Shown: positions 23,571 to 37,070, counted from the first letter of the stretch. The stretch is 64,000 bases of DNA from Pelargonium x hortorum (GCA_036897525.1 JAYMTJ010000020.1:62001-126000), one strand, 5' to 3'. Program-made: numbers and translations. The notes: generated by a model not told the origin, from the sequence alone.

Positions 23571-26500
23571 AAGGTATGGGTAAGTCAGTTTCTTTTAGTT
23601 TGGTCTAGGTTTCCCTTTTGGGTAGTTGGGTGAATTTGGGTTAAAGTAATTCCTGTTTTTCCTGTTGTTTGGTTCTTAATCCATTTAGTCCTTATCGGGA
23701 AGTCTTTCTGAGTTGCTTTTCTTGTGCCCTTTGTTTTAGGTAAATAAGTATAAGAAATTCGAAACTGGAGTATTTAGCTTAAGTTAAATTGGAACTAAAA
23801 ATCCTATATGAGTCAAATAAGAGGTATCCTAACAGGTACTAAAAGGAAGAATTTATAGAAATATTATAGGGTTATTCTATATATATTCATTTGTATTCAT
23901 ATAATATTTAGTTTTCTTCTTATTTCCTTGAAAGTCTTTACTAGGTTTTTCTCTTTCTCATGTATTAATATCTATCTAATACTAAAAACTAAAATACTAA
24001 CATCTATATATGATATGTAGAACTAAACTATTAAGGAAGACTTCCTAGCTACGCTCCATTAGAATAGAACACGAGTCTCTCTCCTAGTGGTTAAAGCTCC
24101 TAAGGACTGTTAAGATATAATATAGATAGGTGGAGTCACAAACAAGTAATACAATTTAAGGCAAAGCGGCGGTTTTGGTGAAGTGGTGAAATATTTCAAT
24201 AAGTTTTTTTATAAGATTTTTTTTCTTAGTAAGCCTCTGCTTAAAAAATTAGGTGCCACTCCGAGAATTAGGAAAGACCGCACAAAGACGAAGTAAAGGT
24301 CCGAGTTAATTGATTAAAGGCAATCTTTTAATTTTAAACCAATTTAATTTGTGAATTTATAATAAAGTCATATGCAAGGATGTCTTAAATTAAATCTCGA
24401 ATAGTACATCAAAGAGGTTGTCTAGTTGGGACATATCAGAGGTGGTATTACTTCTTTTGTTTATTTTAATACCCGGGAGAAGAGAAGACTACAAATATAT
24501 ATAAACTAAGAGCCTCTACCCAGGCTAAAAAGTTTTAGTTATATAAATTAAATGAATAGCAAGTTATTTTCTAAGGACTACCCTAGCAGTTAACGAATTA
24601 CTTCGAATATTATATAGATAGTAAGCGCCCCTATATAATTAATATCTTGATAACGTCGATGTAAATCTTCCTTAACTTTTGTTAATACCCCCCTTTTTTT
24701 TTTTTAATTAAAGGTTAGAGAATTAGGTCTCTAGCTTAGTCTTCAAAAAGGGCGAAACCTCTTTACTTACTTAAAAAATATTGGTTTGCAAGGCCTTATT
24801 ATAACTATATTAATATTAATTCTAACTAATAAAACTAAAAAGATTTTCGTTAGGGTTCTTCTTACATCTAGTATCCGGCTATTCTTTCTAGCATGCTAAT
24901 ATCTATACAGCAATGTAGGTGTATATAACGTTTATTTGGTCAATTTCCTATCCTCCCGTTAATTTTCTGAAGTTGAAAACTAGGGTCTGCCTTATACTAC
25001 ACTCAAGGGCCCCTACTTACTGTAAATACTTTTGTTACCGGTCTAGAAGAAAGGATTCCTGTGTCTCTTAAAGGCAGGCGCCTTCTAACTATAAGAAGGC
25101 CCAATAGAGGGTCACCAGGGTATTATATTAGCGAACTAAAATTGCGAAAGTTTAGGCTTATACAGCTCTGGAAAAAAAATTCTAATTGCTTTGCAGATAA
25201 CTCAATTTAGATAGACATAGAGTGTTGAATTAGAGGGAACACTTACTTAACTTAAACGGGCCTGTGAGTTTAGTTTGTACTTAATCAGTATGAAAGAAAT
25301 ATACACGAGTTTACTCATAGTGCGGTTAATGCTTCATTTGGATGCATGCCTTTATAGCTAAACAAAGCCGAACTGAAGAGTGTTTTTTATCAATTAATTA
25401 TTGGGCAGGCAGTCCCCTTTCATCAAAGTAACCGAGTTTTAATCGCGTTTTTTATATTATGCTTCGGTTTTAGTTTAGGATTCTCCTAGCAAAGGCCCTC
25501 TTATGTTGTGTTCCATAGTAAACCAAGACAAACCCTTAGCTTAGTCTCTTTCGTAAATAGTAGAAGAGTCAACCAGGCCTGATAAACAAAAAGAAATGTA
25601 AATCCCTTGGGAAAATACGCGAGTTCTCCGATGCATTTACTAGCCTAAGCTAAATAAAGTACTGTAAAGAGAAACCTTCTCGTTTAAATCGCAAAGAGTT
25701 GAGAGGTTTTAGGACCAGGAGGCGCTAGATCTCAAGGCTGTTTTCTATTCATTTTAGATTTAGTTGACTTTCTCTCGGACCCCAAAACGAATAGTTATGG
25801 TAGCCATAGGGGTAGGATTGTCGCTTATAAGCCCTCATATAATATAAAGAAATTGCGAAAGCTCTTCAAAAGGACTGTTACTAAGTAGATTAATGCAGAT
25901 ATTTGCTCTTTTGTATACCAATTGTGGAGAAGTAACTCTTAACCAGACTCTATGAATAAGGGACCCATCAAAGGAAATTTCAGGGTTTTCCGCTTATACT
26001 GACTTTAGAAGGCTTCCTTTTGTAGCTTTATTTATTTATAAGGGACATCAAGTTATCAATATCAAAGAGATAAATATTTATAGTAAACCTGAAAATAGTA
26101 ACCTTTTCCTAGATTTTTATATATAAGTCGTAACAGAATTAAGAGTCTAAAGTAGTCTCACGAAAAGGGATTTCTTAGCAAACTTCTCATGTACTGTACA
26201 GAGTCTATAATTTTAACCTCAAGGTTTGGCATGCTGTGAATTTTCACAAGGAAGTAATAGGGGCGCAAAAAAGAAGAGGCTGGGAATGGCATATCTTTAG
26301 TTTATGGAGCTTTTGGCACGTTCAGACCCAGGACCGTTTTTGATTTTGAGAAATAATATAGTAACGAGACCCCAGCTACATGATACTCCCCAAGGCCCTT
26401 GAGAATTGAAACTAAAGTTAAAGACTTGCTTTTATATCATATCCAAAAGTTTTTTTCCTTCTTCCAAACCTTGGAATCCCTGTTCTTTAGATATATACTA

Positions 26501-26979
26501 CAAAAAAGCTTTGGGGTTCTCTTTATTTAAGTAAACGATTCTTAAACCTATAGAAGTACTATCTCATTCGATCAAATTCAGTATATAATTAGGTCTACAA
26601 ATTGAAGTATTCAAAACAAACAAGAAAGCTCCTACGGCTTCAGAAGGGTATAGAATAACAATTAGCAGAGAAGTCCTGTGGAACAAGAGTAAGTCGTAGG
26701 TAAAGAAAGAAACCTTGTTTGTAAATAGACGGGGTTAAGTCCTGCTACTGTAGCTCTAAAGCCTAGGTATTCTGAGTATACTCGTTTATGCATTAACGAG
26801 TACTGGGGAGTTGTCTTTCAAGCCCTTAAAATAAGCCACTCTGTTTGTTAAATCTTCAAATTATTCCCTACAATTACTTATATTTATAGTATTTATAGGT
26901 TTCTCTCAGGCGAAATCCTGAAATGAAACGAGCAATTCAATTTGAGCATTCTTATTTCAAAGCGAAGTACCCTATCCAA

Positions 26980-27040
26980 GTAGTAATCGAATCTGAGACC
27001 CTTATCTTATAGGGCAACTAAACCCGCTGAGTAATGTTAA
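26980..27040 (-). pseudogene. tRNA-like relic
   Basis: On the minus strand CTCAGCGGGTTTAG looks like a D-arm. CCCT-ATAAGATA-AGGG then makes an anticodon-like hairpin with an 8-nt loop, followed by TCTCAGATTCGATTAC in the T-arm place. The order and spacing fit a tRNA, but the T-stem and acceptor stem are lost. Confidence 0.35.
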
Positions 27041-27044
27041 GCAT

Positions 27045-28400
27045 AAAAATCCAAGAGTTAGTAACCCTAAATTGACTAATAAAAAGGATAGCCTTTATAG
27101 AAGGATTGCAACTCCTGCCAGAAAGAGAGTTTCCTTGAGATAAAAGTGCTGGTATTTTTATTTACAAATAGGTTTAGAAATTACATTAACAGTTAAAAGG
27201 TTTAGGTATATCTGCTAGTTATACACTTCAATTTTATTACACATTGTCGGTATAGCAGTTTGGTACAAAAAGTTGTAGTATGTAACCTTTGTCAACTCTT
27301 CACTTAGAAAGGAATGCCGGAAGCTTAAATAGATCTATTTACAGCTACAAAAATGAGAATAGAAGCAGTTCCAATTCGCTAATGAAAAAAGGTATCTTTC
27401 AAGCTCCCAAAAGGTCTAATTAAGTGTTTAGTATCACAGATTTTCGACAAGGAGCTCAAGCGTTAGTCAATTTTTAAGGAAAACTGGCACCAAGACTTTT
27501 ATTCTAGGGTTTCGGTCTCATTTTGTTTCTTATTTGCCTAGGGGGTACCCTTGAAATGGATATGCGGCTCTAAGTATTATCAGGATCTATACTCTATTTT
27601 AATTATAGTACTAAAATACACTTTATACAGAGAAGCAAGTTAAACAAATAGAAAACAGGCAAAAGTTTTATAAAGCCTTATTTTCTTATTATGAATAGAG
27701 TACACTCGAGGTTTAAGAGAAAGTAGTGTAAAATAGGATAGGACATTCCTAAAAATTGTATCCTTATTTTCTATAAGAATAACTAGGGACTAAGCTTGGA
27801 GCACTTCAGATAGCATACCAGACAGAGACTCCGTTTCCCGCAGTTAATATGCCGAAAAGTACATAGTAAAGTTATAAACTAAAAACTGAGGGTATGCGTC
27901 GGTTAGGCATTTCAATACTTAACCTTTAAAACAAGTTTGACTCGCAAAGAAAAGAATGAAACAAATTCGTGCAGTTGAACAAGGCTCAACTAATAAAAGC
28001 AAAGAATAGGGTATATTCGAACAAGCGCGGTCCCCTTCGGAAGACTCTGTTACTCTAATAAATGGGAGGACTAAGTGTGTTGTTGATAAAAAAAAATCCT
28101 AACAAAGACTAACAATCCAGTAAGGGACAAGGTCCAATAAGAACTCCTAAAAAATATAGCTAAGAAACCCTAAGAAAAGTATACTAACATGGCAGGGGTA
28201 ACTGACAAACTTAAATATAAATAACAGTATTTGACAAAATTCACACAAGCCTCTATGTTTGTTTATGGAGATTTGACAAGAGATATAGGTACCTTTTTAG
28301 AGCGGGAACCCCCTAGCTTTGGCGAAGCTTTGAAGGTGGATGCTGGCCTATCTTCGTCTCATCTAATTAAATTAATCCAAGTGTAACTTATTTTGGGTGG
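27045..28400. other. A+T-rich spacer
   Basis: Nothing gene-like or repeated was seen. Confidence 0.7.
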
Positions 28401-28407
28401 AGGGGAG

Positions 28408-28435
28408 TATTGTATTGTATTGTATTGTATTGTAT
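28408..28435. repeat. (TATTG)5.6 short tandem repeat
   Basis: Perfect pentanucleotide run. Confidence 0.95.
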
Positions 28436-28569
28436 ACCTGGAGTGAGGCTGTATTTCCTATGTTTTAGCCCTGTATTAGCTACAGAAGCAGTAAGTTCCC
28501 TTCTAAGTATAGACTTAGACTTTAGATTTTGCTCTTAAACCTGGGTTAACAAGTTCCTTCGGGCTAGGG

Positions 28570-28603
28570 GTTTGTTGGGGCGTTTAGGAGCCTCCTTTCA
28601 GAC
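28570..28603 (+). rRNA. Possible large-subunit rRNA P-loop fragment (weak)
   Basis: TTGGGGCGTTTAGGAGCCTCC resembles the universal P-loop region (helix 80, TGGGGCGGNNNCCTCC), which holds the CCA end of P-site tRNA, with a longer middle. The flanks do not extend the match, so chance is a real alternative. Confidence 0.18.
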
Positions 28604-30690
28604 TGAAAACTAGCTAGAGAGCCTACTCTTTAGAAATCCTATTTTGTATTAAATATTCCAGGAATTGCTTATGTATTTTCTATCCAAGCTTAGCTATTTG
28701 TTAACTAGATCGAGAAAAAACCTACCTATACTGGAGTCTTTATCGCAACTGCCATTATAGATAGATAGATAGATAGATAGTAAGTAAATACGCGCTTAAT
28801 TAAGGCATAGATTTCATTTTTAGTTTAGAGCCTTTCCTAAAGTTATCCAAAATACCAGTCATCTTTATAGAGAAATAGACTAAAAAATGGCCATCGGTTT
28901 GATCTCTTAAACTTCTTTTTATTATCTTATTTCTGGGTGTTAAGCTTAATAAAAGCAAGGGATTGATTTTCTATGTGGAGGGGCTCTAAGTTTCTGGCAG
29001 TATCTAATACGGGAAGTTTTGAAGTGCCATGTTAAAGGGTTTAAGTTCTTGGGTAAACCACGATAGAAGAGCTCTCTGAAATATAGGCTTGGTTTTTTGT
29101 AAAATATTTATGAGTTTTACCCAGCTCAGCTAGCTAAGAGGTGCTTGCTTATTAAAGTCCTTTGGATAAACAGGGTTGCTGAAAGCTAAACCATAGGAAT
29201 AGAGAGTTAATCAGAAAAGCGAAGGCCTAGGCCTAAGAAATGCTTTGTTTAAGCGAGAGTTCCCTTTTGTTTTGGGTGGTAAGATAGGACGTTGTATGAG
29301 CAAAAAAATCTATAATATAATTTAGCAGAATTGATTTAGTTTTATAGGGCACGCAAACTCTCTATTAGTTTTGTAGTCAGAAGGGAGGCAAAGGCGTAGA
29401 GCTTTTGTATCTAGGGTTGCGAGGATTCCTCTAAAGAGTTTTTATGCACTAGAAATTGAATATTAATTGGAGTTTTAGCTCCCAACTTTCAGTTGTAAGC
29501 CGGATTTGATGGAACTTATATCAAGTATAGTAAAAGCCCTTAATTAGTTCTAATTAGGCCGAGGTATCTCTAAGATTTACTAACAAGTTTCTTGTCAAAA
29601 AGAAAGCATTTACCTCCCTTTCGGCGTGTGGAAGAATAAAATATCAGGACCTCTTGCACTTGACTTTACCAATTGTACAATCCCTTAAAATACCTCTTAA
29701 CTAGAATAACAGACTTAATCTTACAAAGCTTTTAGGAGCTATCTTAATTGTTATGGGACTTTCTTGTAGCTAATAGATTAACAGGATTTGGGATGGAAGT
29801 ATCTTGCCCATATTGTAAACCATAGTACTCATTCATTATAGAGTAATCGTTATAATAAGATTAGTCTAAAGTAAAGCAAGCGCGTATCCCCCTTGTGCTA
29901 TGTACTTATCAGCAAGGAGGATATAATCCTTAGGAGAAGATTTTCTATCTTCCTTTGTCGTTCTGTTAGATCCATCTTAGGAATATAGTTCTATCGAAGT
30001 TTCGTAAAATTGATTTGAGTTTAGACTGTTTTGAGTTATTAGAATCTCTTGGTTCGAAAGAAATAAAGAGTTGAAGTCGGTTCCATTATTCGTGAAGTAC
30101 ATAATTGTATAAGGGGCGCTATATCTAGATAGTATAATAGTCTTGTTCCGGTTAGTTATTATTGTATTAAGGAGAATTCCTCTTACCTTAATTTGTGCTT
30201 ATCGTGAGTGCCTTCTGCGTGAGTGCCTTCTGTACCGGAAATGTCCGCCAGGTTTCCATATAGCAACAGAATACAGAAAAGAGACCATAGTGAGTTTGGT
30301 TCTAAGGAAGCTGCTGTCTATGGCTGACAAGGTATGTAATCGAGCTATTGACTGGGGATTGTATAGAGAGGATACTGACTAGAAGAGAGGCAAGCTTTAG
30401 TTTGATTATAACAATCAAATAAAGGTATGTAGGTATCGGTTATAGCTGGTACAGAGAATAGGGTGTATTTCAGTTGTGCTTGGGTGCTAAGAATACAACA
30501 GCTTTCATTCACTTTGGCAGGTGTATTTAAGTAAGGTTGGCTTTAGACTGTTAGCCAGTGAGGTTTGTTGGTTGGGATTTAGAGTTAGCGACTCCGTCTT
30601 ACAAAGAATGGATTCTCTATTATCTGTATTGACTCCTAAAGAAAGAAGCAAAAGAAAAAAGTCTGAGGGGTCCCATCCTAACAAAGCCAA
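28604..30690. other. A+T-rich spacer
   Basis: This contains the (ATAG)6 run and one agctagctaag copy at 29128-29138. The 79-codon frame at 30143-30382 (+) has a short internal duplication (RECLLRECLL) and no recognisable domain. The minus frame at 30505-30690 also matches nothing. Confidence 0.65.
28757..28780. repeat. (ATAG)6 short tandem repeat
   Basis: Six perfect copies. Confidence 0.95.
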
Positions 30691-31135
30691 GAATTAAGAG
30701 AGTCCATGTATCTAAAACTGAAGTAATTCCTTTTCATTTTATTGACTTCCTTTAGCTAGCAGCTATGTCAATCAGTTTATGTTATCTTGCTATCACTGTC
30801 ATTGGCTTCAGATACACCAACATTCACTTTCTCGGAGAAGTATGGCACCACCATTATCTTGTTTAGGATATAGTAAGAAATAGACTGACAGTATATATCT
30901 TCTATCTTCCTAATAGCTTCCCTTAACAACCGACAGAGCATTTACTAAAACCAGGGTACTGACCGTACCTATACTTGGCATACACCTACTGGCTCAGGCA
31001 TACATATCCATTCCAACTGAGCCTACAGGACCTGTGCCTACTCTGATGGCTCCTATACAGACTCTTGCATCCAGAGGCCATAACTGTAGAAGTAGAATTG
31101 CCGAATTATTTGGAAACAAAAGGACCCTTTTTTAA
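30691..31135. other. Less A+T-skewed patch with a 72-codon open frame
   Basis: Composition shifts towards CCT/GGC-rich words between about 30.75 and 31.10 kb. A plus-strand frame open from 30917 to 31135 (stop at 31133-31135) includes the reading ISIPTEPTGPVPTLMAPIQ. It has no upstream ATG and no family match. It may be a fragment of a former coding exon or simply chance. Confidence 0.3.
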
Positions 31136-33120
31136 TTAAAAGCTCAGTTAATTGTAAAGGTTTTCAAGCATCCTTTGTCCTTTCTTAGCTGACTAGCAGA
31201 CTTGAAATGAAACTAAGAAGGTAGCAAATACACAGTAAATTAGAATCTATTTTCTAACAAAAGCCAGGGGTGCCAAAAAGAAAGGGCTTTCTTTCTAATT
31301 CCAGCATTTATTGTTCTATGGGACTCTTACATAACTAATATTAATGTAATTTACAAGAGCTCATATCTATTCAAGTATACTTCAAATTCTAAAGTATTTT
31401 AGATCAAACGTAAACAATAAGAGCAGGGTTTTGTACAATCTGATAATGTCTAAAAGATTTTGGTTTCGTTCTTTGCGAACTTTCGCATTCGCAAAATAAT
31501 TATCTAATGGATCTAATTAATAGGGTATCCATAAGGGTATTCTAACTAAGCAACAATTATGAAATGAAGGGAGTGCCTAAATCTCTCTGAAGTCATTTTT
31601 CGAGTTGTTATCAAACAAGGAAGAATCTATAAAATTCAAAGAAAGTAAGTATCCAGGTTTCCGGAAATTTTAATAAAAAGGGAGTTTTATGTCTGGTGGA
31701 GAATAACAAAAGAAGAAATGGTCAAGTTTTTGTTTTCCCTTAGAGTTCGTACCTATTAACGCAATTCTTTATAAAGAAGAAGGCGAATGACCCTTAAACA
31801 AACCTGTATTTAGTACAATCTAGACACCCATAGCAAGTCTTTTTATTGCAAAAAATAGTAGCAAATGGGAGAAATTTCCTTGTAGTAGGGCACCCCTTTT
31901 CCAATTAGATCATTGGCCCTCTTCCTCTCCGTTGTACTAAAAATTCTTTTTAACATTGAAGAGTTTTCAAAAATTCGGTTGGTTATACTCTAGAACCTTG
32001 TAACGGGAATGGCTAAACTATTAAACTTTCTTTAAAACGTGAACTCTTATGTACTACTACTCTTATTCTTGACAGCTACTCAAGGGGGATCCCGGTCTTG
32101 CTATTTAGCTCATTAAATGCACAGCAAGTGCAAAGAAAAAGGGGGAATTCTCTTCTATGGAGAAAGAAGAACTCAGTACGTTGTAAGAAAGTGTTTTCTA
32201 TTCTAGTCCTATTTGCAGAAGCTCGTAATACAATACACTACTCTATCTAGGCGATTTCGCCCTTGTAGGGAAAACCTTTAATATGTAATGTATCCAGACG
32301 TCAAACTATAGATCAAAAACACTTGTACAAGGACTGAGCTATAAAAGAGAAACCTTACGTATAGAATTCACGTATTTCAATTTAGAAGTCAACTTTTAAG
32401 GTAAGGGAAAACTCTTCCACAATTTTTCAACTAACAAGGGGAGAAATGCGGACTAGGAAACTCCAAAATTTCGATTTAGTAAGGAAACTGCAATTGGGGA
32501 GGTGCAAACTTCTGGCAATGAATAAAGTATATAAAATAAGGGCCTTTCTTTCTAACCTAACCTGAGACGTAAAAAACACCATTTACTTAAAAGAGCCAAA
32601 ACTGCCGATATAAGCAAGAATTTATAGGATTTCTTCCCTGTTTTAGCATTAGCTATAGCAAAAGGTCCTGGTTTTTTGGTATGTCCCTAGTCGTACTATA
32701 TAATCTGAATACACTTTATTTTCTAAAATGAAGTACCCGGTATAATGGGCATCCTAATTAAAACTATGGCTAAAGGGGCTTGGCTTACAAGAAATCGGGA
32801 AACTGTGTAGTGCACAAAATGGAATACTAGACACATAGGCGTCAATTCGTTTTAGTTATTAATAATAATAAAGTTACGGGAAAATATTCACTCCTGCAAA
32901 GGGGATCTTAGGCCTATCATGAGCACGGAACTAAGGCGGCGAAAAAGGAGGGGGCTCCATATAGTTTACTCTTGCTATACCATCACCTTCTCAGTGCAAA
33001 CTGACAGGATATCAAGTACTCCTAACTGATTAACTAAAATCTCTTTTTCCCTAGAAAGTCTTCCTACTAGGGTTCCCTCCAATATAATGTACTCAGTGTA
33101 GCTTTGTCTTCTAAAGGAAC
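31136..33120. other. A+T-rich spacer
   Basis: No gene, RNA or repeat is supported. Confidence 0.7.
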
Positions 33121-34300
33121 ATGCCAAGGACTGTGTAGCTAGCTAAGACAGTGTAAGTATACTGACTTGACAGTTGGGAGAAGTACTTGACTTGCCGGCT
33201 CAGGATTTATTGGGACTGTAGCAAATGTATCTGATGGCGCTGTCGAAACCCAGTCCTTTTGAGTATTAAGCTAGGTCTTTTGGAATTGAAGGCAGAGAAT
33301 AGAATACTGAATACAGAACCGAACTCTTAAATCCTCTCTTTTGAAATAGATTCGTAATGGACATATACAAGGACTCTCAAATCCTTTCATGTCTAAGCGG
33401 ATAAGCTGGTAAATGAGTCAATACAATTATTGAATCCTAGCTACCATAAGTGAAAGCTAGTTCCAATTAGTGCTAGTGCACCGAACCTGTTTAAAGCTAT
33501 GTTCTTGGACCCTCAAAAAAGGCCTATTTCATTCTTGCTTATATAAAGGATACTAAACTCTCAACGTACTCTTCTAGTCTAGGTTGTTCTAATGACAGTG
33601 CCGGCAAAGTAATAACAGAAACAGAATTCCTAAACCATCTAAAGCAAGCAAAGTCATAGGACTCGGCTGTGTTAGCTGAAGAACCTTAAGTATAATATTG
33701 CTTTTACTGCTAACCCACTACCTTAGATTACTAACCCCGAATTGTCAAAATCTGTGCCCTTGACTACAAGTAGACACCTTAAACAGAAGACAGACCATGA
33801 AAGAAACCTGGAAATACCAACCTAAAAGGCAGATACCTGGAAAATAGAGCCAGCCTGTTAGAATTACCCAGTGTTAAAGCTAGAGATACAAGACTGACTG
33901 GAAAGCACTCACAGAAGAGGATAAAGACTTTGAATTTGGTGGATTTAAATGCCTTTCTTTAACCATCAGTTCTGGTCTGGGAAATAGATCTTAAAGGAAA
34001 GGTAAAGCTCTGTCAAGGGAAGTTGTACTGGAGAAGCGAAAGGTGTTCTGGTGAATCCCATGCGAATACGGAGGCAAATAGTGAGGTTAATCCCTAGAAA
34101 TCCCAGAATCTCAAGCTAATACTGAGGCTAATACAAATACAAAGGGTAAATCCCACAAAGCTCTCAAAGGAAGACTTCAGGCTTTCTAATTGATTAACAA
34201 AAGGGAACTCCTTCGGTTGTATCAAAAGAGACCAAACTCCCATAATTCACGGAAAACTGGGCAACAAATAAATCAAGCAAATACTAACACCCCTTAAAAA
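33120..34300. other. Less A+T-skewed patch sharing words with 11 and 38 kb
   Basis: The patch contains agctagctaag (33137-33147), atctgatggcgctgtc (33229-33244, also at 11039-11054) and a 21-nt word (33384-33404) that recurs inverted at 38251-38271. Word use resembles the patches at 10.5-11.3, 50.3-52.0 and 55.6-57.5 kb more than its flanks. No gene is visible. Confidence 0.45.
33384..33404 (+). repeat. 21-nt dispersed repeat, copy 1
   Basis: The word begins ctttcatgtctaagcgg and is exactly repeated in reverse complement at 38251-38271. The neighbouring words ggactctca and ggataagctggtaaa are also shared, so the original unit was longer. A diverged copy lies near 50402-50424. Confidence 0.7.
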
Positions 34301-34437
34301 ATTATCCAATATATTATAGAATACCTCTTTGACCTAGAAATGGAACTCTTTTTCCTTCTAAGAAAATGACACCCATTCTACGAAGAAGTTACTAACAAAG
34401 TAAGCTTAGTGATATTACAACACTTTGGCTCTATATT

Positions 34438-34482
34438 GGTACGCAAGGATTTAAACTTACTACATTTTTGAAGTATTCGTTC
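34438..34482 (-). pseudogene. tRNA-like patch (weak)
   Basis: On the minus strand GTAAGTTTAAATCCTTGC resembles a T-arm with TTTAAAT in the loop position. The rest is not tRNA-like. Confidence 0.12.
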
Positions 34483-34750
34483 CCTTTTTTTTTTACTAGG
34501 GTATTAGTAAAACCAGAGCCTCCTTTTTTCTAGAATCCCGTGTTTCTTTGTGTAAAAGCCACTCCTAACCAGGACCTTTAGAGAGGCAGAAGTTAAGTAT
34601 TGTAGACTCTCTGCTGCTCTTCTTAGAATCTCAATTCCGTTTTTTCGAAACGTGTAGGGCCCTCTCTAGTTAGATAGTAGCAATAAAAAAGAAACTATAA
34701 AGGCTACTAAAGTTCTCCTGTTATATAACTCTTGTGCATGATAAAAATAT

Positions 34751-34810
34751 AAGGAACACCGTCAAGATTTGAATACATGATATTGGCATAGCAAAGGGTA
34801 TAATTTCCTT
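34751..34810 (-). pseudogene. tRNA-like patch (weak)
   Basis: On the minus strand ATCATGTATTCAAATCTTGAC resembles a variable loop and T-arm, and ATGCCAATATC precedes it. No closed stems were found. Confidence 0.18.
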
Positions 34811-37070
34811 CTCAGGTATGTACAGATATAGTGAGTGAGGGCTTCTATAACCAAAGAGTAAACTAGTCCCTAAATCTCAACTCCGGTTTAAGAGCGCTCC
34901 TAGAAAGTCTTGTATCTCACCTTGTAAAAAAACTAGGAAGCACTACAAACCACGGGAAGGGGTACCCCGAATAAGTCATTATCTCTTCTACCGGACTCTT
35001 TTTTAGCAGAACAGGAGTTTTCCAATTTCTGTGTTTGAATAAGTGGATTTAAGGGTTGAGTGTATATAAAGAGTTTAGTTTATTTTAGAGAATAGGCTTA
35101 AACGGGACCTATACAGGGTTACCTGTATAACAAAATCTTATAACTCCAGAAACAAGTAAGCTGCTTACTATAGTTTCTAGTTCTTTAATAGGAAAGGAAG
35201 CTGACAACACCACTAAGTTTAGCAATTTAAGTTAGTTTGGAAACTAGTCCTTAATAAATACCTAATACCTAGTGCACATTTATCCTTGTCTGACTTTTGT
35301 CAATTTAGGATAGCAAAGTTTTATCAACGGTGTTTATTACGCAATTTGAATTCCAGCCAATTTTCACTTAGATAGGGCTCGCTCTAATCGGGTTCACGTC
35401 TTATTGCTTTGCCGAAGAGGAATCCTTTGACTTTACTTACTAATTGACCCCTGCCTTTGAATGTCTTAAAAAATCTGCTTCTTTTTTATATGTTTACTTG
35501 TGAAACCTTCCATATTCTCTTGAAATAAAAAGAAAAGTCTTCCTTATTCTAAAGGGTGTTTATTAGAATCTTTATTTAAAAGCCCCACAATTTACTTTAT
35601 TTATATGAGTTACTCTTAATACAGACAGAAATTGTTAAAATCTTTTTATAAAAAATCTCTAACTTACCTTAACTGCTTGGTTCTCGAATACTTATTCGAT
35701 TTCCTTTCAATGCGTGGTGAAAAAAAGGGTTTCTTAGATTAGAGTTTTTCTCTTTTCCTAGATTTTTGGAATTCCTATCTAGTAAGGGATTCCTTGTTGA
35801 TCAATATGTGATTCGATTCAACACAGCTTCTCTTCTAATCAGTATTTCTGCCTTTTTTATTCTCTTTATATCTCACAAAAAAAATCACTTAAATAGAAAA
35901 CCACGAGGCATCCATCAGCCAAGAATTTCTTCATTCCATTCTTACAGCCCTTCTAAGGATTCAGAGTCAGTCCTGAGAAGAGCCCTTAGCCTTTAGCCTA
36001 AAAAAGTGTATGTAGGGATCACTAAGCAGAGACAACGGGTAACAGCGATTCCGCCATGCGATGCGTCGATCAACAAGGGATATCCAAAAGAGGTTTCAAT
36101 CTAAAAGTTTAAAAGGGTACTTATACCACACTAACACTTTCGGGATTTCAAAATACCGGTTTTTACTTAGAAAGACCATTAAGAAAGGAACTTTTAGAGA
36201 CTATTTTCACTTATTAACTTACTTCTTTCCGAGTAACATAGAATTTCTTTATCTAAGTGATTTTTCATCTTCATGTCACTAGAGCTTGGTAATCAAGTTT
36301 CTTTGAGCTTGTAAAGGCAGTCTATTTTATTATCTTTATTAGAGACCATCCGTAGTAAGTAATGAACCGAGAGTTTGGCTTCAATAGTATCTAGTTTTTT
36401 TTGCTTTCCTGCTATGAGCGCGACCCCTACACTAAAATTAAGAAATTTCTAGGAACTATAAATAATAGATAAACTCAGGCTTATGAGGTAAAGGAAAGGG
36501 CTTTAACTCCCGGCTCTTTTATAAGTTTGGGAAGGGTCTTCAGTACTTTTTTCCTCTGGAAAAGTTTCGCTATTTACTAGGTCGTTTTTTTTATGAGTTT
36601 AAGAGTTAAAGCGAAGGGTGAATAGTACTAAAATTAGGGACCCCGCCACAGTTATGAGTACTTTTCTTATTACGGATAGATTAACGGGGTAACCCGTAAA
36701 AAAATAGAACCAAGAAGCTTTTGTTATTTGTAGTAAGGTACATAGTTATGGAAACCTCGCAATTTCACTGCGAAAATCCACTATGGATTACAAATGTCGT
36801 GTGAATCAGTGTTAAAAAATATTAGTATTAGTGACATTGGAGATTCTCTCGGTTTTTTAATTCAAACAGATAGGTGGCTGCCTTGAAGAGTTTCTAAAAA
36901 AAAAATTGTGTAGAACACGGAATAAGTATGGGTACTTTTAGACCTAAATTCTATAACAAAAGAAATAAGTATATGTGGCAAAAAAAGGTCCCAACTGCTC
37001 TTGAAAGCAGAATATATAGATCGAAAAAAGCAGGGCTATAGATGCATTTTTGGGCTTTGGAAAGAACTAA

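Larger units (their letters stand above)
19850..26970. other. Long A+T-rich spacer
   Basis: No supported gene. It includes a tRNA-like patch at 20.6 kb, a 17-mer repeat copy at 21.9 kb, (ACTT)n at 22.1 kb, a C6T13-like tract near 24.69 kb and a weak member of the Lys/Thr family at 23.5 kb. The 62-codon frame at 21607-21795 (+) has one hydrophobic stretch but no family match. Confidence 0.7.
34301..37060. other. A+T-rich spacer with two adjacent small frames
   Basis: Two plus-strand frames, 35766-35996 (Ser-rich, one hydrophobic segment) and 36061-36282 (basic, then aromatic), lie next to each other. Neither matches a known family, and both fall within chance length. Two weak tRNA-like patches are listed separately. 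Confidence 0.6.

Noticed and set aside
35766-36282. Two adjacent plus-strand frames that might be one split gene
   Set aside because: No continuity of content, no family match, and intervening stops.
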